Origin: an uncultured Candidatus Nemicrothrix sp.
Lineage (GTDB): Bacteria; Actinomycetota; Acidimicrobiia; Acidimicrobiales; UBA8592
Reading direction: 5' to 3'
NCBI GenBank assembly: GCA_913046155.1
Contig: CAJWRY010000011.1
Coordinates: 1 to 21,361 of the forward strand
Length of the DNA: 21,361 nt
Below the pieces are notes generated by a model that worked only from the letters and a program-made list of their open reading frames with translations, had not been told where the DNA came from and ran no database searches. Positions within the stretch are counted from its first letter, which is position 1. Each line of letters begins with the position of its first letter. Made by a program: the position numbers and the translations under genes. Positions 16,190-21,361 of this stretch are shown in pieces.

Positions 16190-17110
16190 ATGTTGAACCC
16201 CTTGGCTACCTCAGTGGGTAATGTGAATCTAAAAAATCCTGTGATGCTAGCTTCAGGAACAGCAGGGCATGGTACTGAACTATCGTCTGTCACGGATCTA
16301 TCAGGTGTTGGCGCTTTAGTTGTCAAAAGCCTTTCTGCATATGAATGGGAAGGTAATAGTGCCCCCCGTTTACATGAGACTCCCAATGGGATGATCAACA
16401 GTATCGGGCTACAGGGACCTGGTTTGTCATACTGGATAGAACGTATCCTGCCGCAATTAATTGATAAGGAGATCACTGTTGTCTTGAGCATATGGGGAAG
16501 GACAATTGAAGATTATGCGGCTGCCGCTGATCTATGCTCTGACCTGCCTTCAGCAGTTAAAGCAGTAGAACTGAATATATCTTGCCCAAACGTTGAAGAC
16601 CGCGGGAAAATGTTCTCCCATACTCCTGTCAGCACTTATGAAGTCGTGCAGGCAACTAGCCAGATTAAAGCGCCTCGCTGGGCTAAATTAAGCCCAAATG
16701 TTACGAACTTAGTTGAGATTGCAAACGCTGCCAAAGAAGCGGGTGCTGATGGGGTTACTTTAATCAACACTGTAATGGGGATGGTGATAGATATTGATAA
16801 AAGGAGGCCATTGCTTGGTGCTGGAGGTGGCGGATTAAGCGGACCTGCAATTCGACCCGTCGCCATTCGCTCAGTCTTTGATGTCTACTCAGCTATGCCA
16901 GACTTTCCGATTGTAGGTGTAGGGGGTGTTGCTTCGGCAAAAGATGTAATTGAGTTTTTGATGGCTGGGGCATCAGCAGTTCAAATAGGATCTGCAAACT
17001 TTGCTAATCCCCGTGTGTCTTCGAAAATCATCACTGATTTAGCTCGGTGGTGCAAAGGTAATGACTATGAAAGCATCGATGCAATTAAGGGCCTTGCTCA
17101 TACATCATAA
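16190..17110 (+). CDS. pyrD: Dihydroorotate dehydrogenase, class 1 (1B-like)
   Basis: FMN enzyme oxidising dihydroorotate to orotate. The 306-aa form beginning MLNPLATSVGNVNLKNP matches class 1B lengths. The motif VELNISCPNV carries catalytic C132 (class 1; class 2 uses Ser). The segment GMVIDIDKRRPLLGAGGGGLSGP and the FMN-phosphate motif VGVGGVASAKDVIEFLMAGA resemble class 1B proteins. No hydrophobic N-terminal membrane helix, as in class 2, is present. I prefer ATG 16190 because AAGG (16179-16182) lies 7 nt upstream; ATGs at 16136 and 16157 are in frame but overlap carB and lack a ribosome-binding site. Class 1B normally works with PyrK (FAD, 2Fe-2S) to use NAD+, yet pyrK is not in this operon. 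The electron acceptor is therefore unclear. Confidence 0.92.
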   Translation: MLNPLATSVGNVNLKNPVMLASGTAGHGTELSSVTDLSGVGALVVKSLSAYEWEGNSAPRLHETPNGMINSIGLQGPGLSYWIERILPQLIDKEITVVLSIWGRTIEDYAAAADLCSDLPSAVKAVELNISCPNVEDRGKMFSHTPVSTYEVVQATSQIKAPRWAKLSPNVTNLVEIANAAKEAGADGVTLINTVMGMVIDIDKRRPLLGAGGGGLSGPAIRPVAIRSVFDVYSAMPDFPIVGVGGVASAKDVIEFLMAGASAVQIGSANFANPRVSSKIITDLARWCKGNDYESIDAIKGLAHTS

Positions 17111-17131
17111 CGAAAAAAGAAATGGAAATAG

Positions 17132-17854
17132 ATGGAAGAAGAGATTGAAATTAAACCAGAAATTACGAATAAGCTCGCTATAGCGCTTGACGTAGATGAT
17201 CTAGTAGTAGCTGTGCGATTAGCTAGAGATTTGAATCCTTACTTTGGCGTAGCAAAAGTAGGTCTTGAATTATTCAGCGCAGCTGGGCCAGATATCATTG
17301 GCACGCTAAAGGAGATGGGATACAAGGTATTTCTTGATTTAAAACTGCACGATATACCCAATACCGTAGGACGAGCTGCAAAAGTACTAGGTTCACTAGG
17401 TATCGATTACTTAACCCTGCATACAGCTGGAGGAGAAGAAATGCTGACCGCCGGCGTTGAAGGGCTTACGCAGGGAGCAGAAAATGCGGAGTTGGAAGTA
17501 CCTTCAGCTTTAGGCGTAACCATTCTCACCAGTCAGAAAGAAACGCCAGAAACATTAATGGCAGAACGTCTTCGCCTTGCAAAGTCATCGGGTTGTAAAG
17601 GAATTGTCTGCTCAGCAAAGAATTTAGAAGAAGCGAATCAGATAGTTCCCGATCTAACATTTGTAGTTCCAGGAATTAGACCTCGGGGAGTTGAACACCA
17701 TGATCAAGCTAACGTTGCAACGCCTCTAGCTGCGATCGGTAACGGCGCTGACTTGCTGGTAATAGGTCGCGCTGTCCTGAAAAGTGCTGACCCTAGGAGA
17801 GCAGCCCGTGAAATCATAATGGAGATCTCAGAGATATCGTCAAAAAATATATAG
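17132..17854 (+). CDS. pyrF: Orotidine 5'-phosphate decarboxylase
   Basis: Last step of UMP synthesis. The 240-aa TIM barrel begins with LAIALDV (D20) and has K42 in KVGLELF. The catalytic DxKxxD array is FLDLKLHDIPNT (D69, K71, D74); HTAGGEEML (about 96-104) follows. The phosphate-binding end (VVPGIRPRG, DQANVATPLAAIGNGADLLVIGRAV) is intact. It is the short PyrF group typical of Firmicutes and many other bacteria, unlike the longer mycobacterial type. Start ATG 17132 has only a GGAAA (17124-17128) nearby. It appears to end the pyr operon: the next gene, mihF, has a 40-nt gap and possibly its own promoter. pyrE is not in the window. Confidence 0.96.
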   Translation: MEEEIEIKPEITNKLAIALDVDDLVVAVRLARDLNPYFGVAKVGLELFSAAGPDIIGTLKEMGYKVFLDLKLHDIPNTVGRAAKVLGSLGIDYLTLHTAGGEEMLTAGVEGLTQGAENAELEVPSALGVTILTSQKETPETLMAERLRLAKSSGCKGIVCSAKNLEEANQIVPDLTFVVPGIRPRGVEHHDQANVATPLAAIGNGADLLVIGRAVLKSADPRRAAREIIMEISEISSKNI

Positions 17855-17882
17855 TATTCACCGTTTTTTCGGGTGTGAGAAT

Positions 17883-17888
17883 TATTAT
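17883..17888 (+). promoter_or_regulatory. Candidate -10 element for a leaderless mihF transcript
   Basis: TATTAT (17883-17888) ends 6 nt before the mihF ATG, placing the transcription start at the A of the start codon. mihF has no Shine-Dalgarno, which fits leaderless translation, a frequent mode in actinobacteria. No -35 box is recognisable. The local sequence is AT-rich, so a chance match is possible. Confidence 0.38.
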
Positions 17889-17894
17889 TTAGAT

Positions 17895-18209
17895 ATGCCC
17901 GCACCACCGAAACTCACTGACGAACAAAGGCGTGCAGCTTTAGAAAAAGCTGCTGAAGCAAGGAGGGTGAGGGCTGAACTTAAATCACTAATCAAAATGG
18001 GTTCACTTACGATTAGCGAAGTCCTTGAGAAGTCTGACTCAAATGAAATCGTAAGCCGGACTAAAGTTCTCGCAGTGCTTGAATCAATGCCAAAAATAGG
18101 AAAAGTAAAAGCTCGTCGTATTATGAAAGAGATAGGAATCGCCGAAAGCAGGCGCCTCCGTGGGTTAGGCGACCAACAAAGAGCAGCTCTCGTCTCAGAG
18201 TTTAGTTAA
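17895..18209 (+). CDS. mihF: Integration host factor, actinobacterial type (mIHF)
   Basis: Small nucleoid-associated DNA-binding protein found in actinobacteria and unrelated to the E. coli IHF alpha/beta pair. The 104 aa match the family: basic N-terminal helix LTDEQRRAALEKAAEARRVRAELK (7-30), central SKVLAVLES-like helix, and a helix-two-turn-helix at about 62-83 (ESMPKIGKVKARRIMKEIGI). The signature ESRRLRGLGDQQ follows. Position between pyrF and gmk is the conserved actinobacterial arrangement. There is no ribosome-binding site, and a TATTAT lies 6 nt before the ATG, so it may be expressed separately from the pyr operon as a leaderless message. The family call is secure and is the best taxonomic marker here. 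Confidence 0.95.
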   Translation: MPAPPKLTDEQRRAALEKAAEARRVRAELKSLIKMGSLTISEVLEKSDSNEIVSRTKVLAVLESMPKIGKVKARRIMKEIGIAESRRLRGLGDQQRAALVSEFS

Positions 18210-18215
18210 ATCTTC

Positions 18216-18755
18216 ATGGTTATTGTAGTCTCCGGTCCTGGCGGAGTTGGCAAAGGAACAATTGCACAATCACTTGTTGACTCCATGGAGAATCTTTGGC
18301 TTTCAAAAAGTTGGACTACTAGACCTATTCGAGACGGTGAGAGCCCAGATAGTTATGTTTTCGTCAACCGTGAACAATTTGAGTCCTCTATCGATAGTGG
18401 AAAGTTTCTGGAATGGGCAGAATTTCAAGGGAATTTGTATGGGACACCGCTTCCAGAAGCGCCAGAAGGTATGCATATATTACTTGAAATTGATGTTCAA
18501 GGAGCTACTGCTGTCATAGAGAAGTCCATACCAGCACTTCTGATCTTCGTAGATGCCCCCTCCGTAGAAGACCAAGCAAGAAGGCTCAGGGGCAGAGGGG
18601 ACCCTGAGGCGGAGGTAGAGAAAAGAATTCTTCAAGGGGAACTAGAACGCGAGAGAGCAAAAGAATTAGGAGCACACATTATTATCAATGATGACTTAGA
18701 GCGCACAATTCAAGAAATACGAACGTTGATAGAGAGTCAAGCAAATGACCACTAA
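18216..18755 (+). CDS. gmk: Guanylate kinase
   Basis: Phosphorylates GMP to GDP with ATP. The 179 aa include the P-loop GPGGVGKGT (7-15) and the GMP-binding region WTTRPIRDGE. The SYVFVNREQF segment corresponds to the usual DYxFV motif, EIDVQGA is the Walker B-like motif, and the lid contains RRLRGRGD. The start codon lies 6 nt after the mihF stop with no Shine-Dalgarno, so reinitiation or coupling is likely. Together with pyrF and rpoZ it is part of the usual actinobacterial neighbourhood. Confidence 0.96.
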   Translation: MVIVVSGPGGVGKGTIAQSLVDSMENLWLSKSWTTRPIRDGESPDSYVFVNREQFESSIDSGKFLEWAEFQGNLYGTPLPEAPEGMHILLEIDVQGATAVIEKSIPALLIFVDAPSVEDQARRLRGRGDPEAEVEKRILQGELERERAKELGAHIIINDDLERTIQEIRTLIESQANDH

Positions 18756-18856
18756 AGGTGAGATACTTCATTTGTCGTCTCTAAGTAGTATTTTCAACCA
18801 ATCTCGTTACCATTAGGTGTATATTTCGCAAAGCAGAGCGAGAGTTTGGAGTAAGA

Positions 18857-19207
18857 ATGTCAACCGAAAATAATTCAATGATTTACCCTAAGATTGAGGG
18901 GTTGCTTGAAAGATCTCTAAAACAAGGGGAAGAAGACTCTCATTCAAAATTTCGACTTGTGACACTAGCTGCTCAGCGAGCAAGGCAAATTAATGCATAT
19001 AGAAACCAGCTAGATGGAGGATTGGGAGTTTCCGTGCCTCCCCAGGTGCATGCAGACGGTATTGCTAAGCCTTTATCGATAAGTTTTGAAGAGATTATCC
19101 AAGACAAGGTTTTAGCAGGGGAAAAGAGAGAACCTGAACCTGTCGTTGTTGAAGAAGTAATTGCCGAGGTTGACGAACCTGAAGAAGAGGAAGAAGAAAC
19201 CGAGTAA
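18857..19207 (+). CDS. rpoZ: RNA polymerase omega subunit
   Basis: Small subunit that helps fold and assemble the beta' chain. The conserved core is at 9-85: IYPKIEGLLERS, then FRLVTLAAQRARQIN (the omega helix that contacts beta'), VPPQV and KPLSISFEEI. The 116-aa length includes a tail (about 88-116) that is almost wholly acidic and Val/Pro-rich, ending in a glutamate run; acidic tails occur in some actinobacterial omegas, and the role is unknown. The start has GGAG (18848-18851) 5 nt upstream. The 101-base gap before it is the second-longest in the window; it contains a TATATT (18820-18825) that could be a -10 box but no convincing -35. Confidence 0.93.
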   Translation: MSTENNSMIYPKIEGLLERSLKQGEEDSHSKFRLVTLAAQRARQINAYRNQLDGGLGVSVPPQVHADGIAKPLSISFEEIIQDKVLAGEKREPEPVVVEEVIAEVDEPEEEEEETE

Positions 19208-19217
19208 TTGGGTGTTC

Positions 19218-20399
19218 ATGATGCTTTCGGACAAAAGGATTGTACTAGGGGTATCAGGCGGAATTGCTGCCTATAAATCGATCGAGATAAGCAGGAGGCT
19301 TGTTGACGCAGGGGCATTCGTTTCTCCAATCATGACAACAGCTGCAAAGAAATTTGTAGGCGAAGTGACATTGAGTGCTTTAGCATCTGAACCAGTCAAA
19401 TCATCTCTATGGGAGGACGATGACCCAATACCGCATACAACGCTAGGACAAGAAGCCGATCTTATATTAATCGCTCCTGCTACAGCGAAACTTATAGGCA
19501 CATATGCTTCGGGAATCTCGGGAGATCTTCTATCAGCTACGCTATTAGCCACGAGGGCTCCTGTGGTCTTGTGTCCAGCAATGCATACAGAGATGTGGGA
19601 ACATCAAGCCGTACAAGACAACATCAAAACTTTGAGAGAACGAGGAGTTGTTATTGTTGAGCCTGAAGACGGAATATTAGCCGGCGGTGATGTAGGTAAA
19701 GGAAGATTAGCTGGAGTTGAATCAATTCTCTCTTCCGTTGAGCACGTACTAACAAAAAAAGATCTTGCTGATCTAAAGATTCTAATCACAGCTGGTGGAA
19801 CGAGAGAACCTATAGATCCAGTGCGCTATATCACTAATAAATCCTCAGGTAAACAAGGATATGCGTTAGCGAAAGCTGCTTATATGCGTGGGGCGGATGT
19901 CACGTTAGTTACTTCAATGCCTGATAATGTGCCTCAAGGCGTTAAGGTCTTGTGCGCACAAACGGCAAAAGAGATGGGAGATGCTGTTATGGGGAACCAA
20001 GAGGGCTTTGACGTCATAATAATGGCTGCGGCCATAGCTGACTTTCGCCCTGCAGAAGTATCGGACCATAAAATTAAAAAAACAAAAGGTCTAGAGAGCC
20101 TTGAACTAGCAAGCACTCATGACTTCCTCGTTGACTTAGGGCGCGGGAAGAAGTCCAACCAAACCATTGTAGGATTTGCTGCTGAGACTGAAGACCTCGA
20201 GAAAAATGCATTCGAAAAACTGAAGAAAAAAGATCTAGACTTAATTGTTGCCAACAATGTTTCGTTACCTAATGTTGGATTTTCTCACGATACAAATGAG
20301 GTAACTATCATGAGCGAAGACTCAAAATGGACACTTCCATTGTCAGATAAACGTATTATTGCCGACGGGATTCTCGACGCAGTATTGGAGATTAGATAA
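19218..20399 (+). CDS. coaBC: Bifunctional phosphopantothenoylcysteine decarboxylase / phosphopantothenate-cysteine ligase
   Basis: Two consecutive steps of coenzyme A synthesis. The 393 aa contain an N-terminal FMN-dependent CoaC domain: GVSGGIAAYKS (11-21), catalytic H73 in PHTTLG, and PAMHTEMW (120-127), the actinobacterial form of the PAMN motif. The C-terminal CoaB domain shows ILITAGGTREPIDPVRYITN (188-207), SSGKQGYALA, MAAAIADFRP and the KIKK motif that contacts the phosphopantothenate. Start: tandem ATGs at 19218 and 19221 or GTG 19212, all without a clear Shine-Dalgarno; an in-frame upstream start at 19161 would lie in rpoZ and is not credible. rpoZ and metK as neighbours are standard. 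Confidence 0.95.
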   Translation: MMLSDKRIVLGVSGGIAAYKSIEISRRLVDAGAFVSPIMTTAAKKFVGEVTLSALASEPVKSSLWEDDDPIPHTTLGQEADLILIAPATAKLIGTYASGISGDLLSATLLATRAPVVLCPAMHTEMWEHQAVQDNIKTLRERGVVIVEPEDGILAGGDVGKGRLAGVESILSSVEHVLTKKDLADLKILITAGGTREPIDPVRYITNKSSGKQGYALAKAAYMRGADVTLVTSMPDNVPQGVKVLCAQTAKEMGDAVMGNQEGFDVIIMAAAIADFRPAEVSDHKIKKTKGLESLELASTHDFLVDLGRGKKSNQTIVGFAAETEDLEKNAFEKLKKKDLDLIVANNVSLPNVGFSHDTNEVTIMSEDSKWTLPLSDKRIIADGILDAVLEIR

Positions 20400-20421
20400 G
20401 GCTCTGTCTTACTAAACAGAT

Positions 20422-20430
20422 AAGGTAAGG
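20422..20430 (+). promoter_or_regulatory. Ribosome-binding site of metK
   Basis: AAGGTAAGG has two AAGG cores; the first ends 7 nt before the ATG at 20433, the second only 2 nt before it. It decides the metK start and lies in the 33-nt gap after coaBC, which is too short for a SAM riboswitch. Confidence 0.6.
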
Positions 20431-20432
20431 AC

Positions 20433-21361
20433 ATGAACGACTCCTTCACATTTACATCAGAATCAGTAACAGAAGGGCACCCTGACAAAATGGCGGATCA
20501 GATTTCTGACTCCATTCTTGACGCTCTTCTCGCTAAAGACCCTATGAGCAGAGTTGCATGCGAGACCTTAGTCACAACTGGCATGGCTCTAGTAACAGGT
20601 GAGATCACAACCGAAGAAGCTTATGTCGACATCCCTGGTATTGTTCGGGAAACGATCTGCAGAATAGGGTACGACAAGCCATCATTTGGGTTTGATGGTA
20701 ATACCTGTGGCGTCATGATTGCGATAGATGAGCAGTCAAACGATATTGCAGAGGGGGTTAATAGTTCTGTTGAGGCTAGAAGTGGAATAGCCAAAGATGA
20801 ATGGGACTCATTCGGGGCAGGGGACCAGGGCCTTATGTTCGGTTATGCCACTGAGGAAACACCGAATTTTATGCCTCAACCACTAGACCTTGCTCACCGA
20901 TTAGCCAAACAATTAACAGAAATTCGGCGTAGCGGAGTGGTTCCTTACTTGCGTCCAGATGGCAAGACCCAAGTCACAATGGACTATGAAGGTGGCAGGC
21001 CTGTCCGTCTCAGAAACGTTGTGGTATCAACACAACATAACGCCGGAATCGATAGATCACATCAAATAGAACCGGACCTGATTGAGCATGTCATACGCCC
21101 AACGATCCCTGAAGAATTTCAGGATGACGCCTACGATGTGCATGTTAACCCATCTGGACGATTCGTTATTGGTGGTCCAGTCGGAGATGCTGGTTTGACT
21201 GGGAGAAAGATAATAGTAGATACATATGGAGGTATGGCTCGACACGGTGGTGGAGCTTTTTCAGGTAAAGACCCATCAAAAGTTGACAGGAGTGCAGCAT
21301 ATGCAACCCGATGGGTAGCGAAAAATGTTGTTGCATCAGGTGCTGCTTCACGTTGCGAAGT
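20433..21361 (+). CDS. metK: S-adenosylmethionine synthetase, 3' truncated by the window edge
   Basis: Makes SAM from methionine and ATP. About 309 of an expected 390-400 residues are present; the frame is open to the last base. It begins FTFTSESVTEGHPDK (ATP-site His and Asp). The middle has GAGDQGLMFGYA, the family signature, and VVVSTQH. Near the edge are NPSGRFVIGGPVGDAGLTGRKIIVDTYGG and the GGGAFSGKDPSKVDRSAAY loop, which is the second MetK signature. All visible catalytic motifs are intact. It follows coaBC by 33 nt. The truncation is only due to the end of the window. Confidence 0.97.
   Translation, partial: MNDSFTFTSESVTEGHPDKMADQISDSILDALLAKDPMSRVACETLVTTGMALVTGEITTEEAYVDIPGIVRETICRIGYDKPSFGFDGNTCGVMIAIDEQSNDIAEGVNSSVEARSGIAKDEWDSFGAGDQGLMFGYATEETPNFMPQPLDLAHRLAKQLTEIRRSGVVPYLRPDGKTQVTMDYEGGRPVRLRNVVVSTQHNAGIDRSHQIEPDLIEHVIRPTIPEEFQDDAYDVHVNPSGRFVIGGPVGDAGLTGRKIIVDTYGGMARHGGGAFSGKDPSKVDRSAAYATRWVAKNVVASGAASRCE

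Noticed and set aside
17859..17875. CACC-G-TTTTTT-C-GGGTG after pyrF as a terminator
   Set aside because: Only about five pairs with a bulge, and the T-run is in the loop, not after the stem. It is not a credible intrinsic terminator.
18756..18856. A promoter or small RNA in the gmk-rpoZ gap
   Set aside because: TATATT at 18820 is a weak -10 candidate with no -35; no stable hairpin is visible. Not enough to call a feature.
19161..19217. Longer coaBC start inside rpoZ
   Set aside because: The added Lys-rich residues come from reading the glutamate codons of the rpoZ tail in another frame.
19575..19600. CoaC motif PAMH instead of PAMN as a lost catalytic residue
   Set aside because: PAMHTEMW is the normal form in actinobacterial CoaBC, so it is not an anomaly.
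20403..20420. TCTGT / ACAGA hairpin between coaBC and metK, possible SAM riboswitch or terminator
   Set aside because: Five AT-rich pairs with an 8-nt loop and no T-run; the whole gap is 33 nt, too short for any known SAM riboswitch.

Overview
The window is a compact, same-strand block of bacterial housekeeping genes. All 19 genes lie on the + strand, and the last (metK) runs off the right edge. By gene order it is actinobacterial: alaS-ruvX-mltG-aroE-(...)-aroB-aroQ-pepP-efp-nusB, then pyrR-pyrB-pyrC-carA-carB-pyrD-pyrF, then mihF-gmk-rpoZ-coaBC-metK. The mihF gene (mycobacterial-type integration host factor) between pyrF and gmk is an actinobacterial signature. GC content, estimated by eye, is in the low to mid 40s percent. 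That is low for the phylum, and with the very short intergenic gaps and a class 1 PyrD it suggests a streamlined, possibly aquatic, Acidimicrobiia-like actinobacterium. The taxonomic placement is inference.

Layout. Positions 26-4346 hold translation and cell-wall genes (alaS, ruvX, mltG) joined by GTGA/ATGA overlaps. Positions 4333-6692 hold shikimate-pathway genes (aroE, aroB, aroQ), without the aroC and aroK that usually sit between aroE and aroB. Positions 6679-8839 hold an M24 peptidase, efp and nusB. Positions 8840-8941 are a regulatory leader. Positions 8942-17854 are the pyrimidine operon. Positions 17895-20399 hold mihF, gmk, rpoZ and coaBC, followed by the first part of metK. No gap exceeds about 100 bases. 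I see no tRNA, rRNA, CRISPR array, insertion sequence or phage gene.

The pyrimidine operon deserves the closest look. (1) Just upstream of pyrR is a recognisable PyrR RNA-binding loop whose lower stem takes in the first Gs of the pyrR Shine-Dalgarno region. A strong intrinsic terminator hairpin is then encoded inside codons 9-16 of pyrR itself. This suggests PyrR represses translation and thereby exposes a terminator, so that one event controls both translation and transcription. (2) The pyrC product is an intact, full-length dihydroorotase homologue in which all six metal-ligand positions and the main substrate-binding positions are replaced. It should be catalytically dead and may be a structural partner of the aspartate transcarbamoylase PyrB; an active dihydroorotase would have to be encoded elsewhere. 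(3) PyrD is of class 1 (catalytic Cys, 1B-like), but no pyrK electron-transfer subunit lies in the operon. pyrE is also absent from the window.

Together the genes supply UMP (carAB, pyrB, pyrD, pyrF), parts of aromatic amino-acid synthesis, CoA and S-adenosylmethionine synthesis, GDP formation (gmk) and translation or transcription factors (alaS, efp, nusB, rpoZ).
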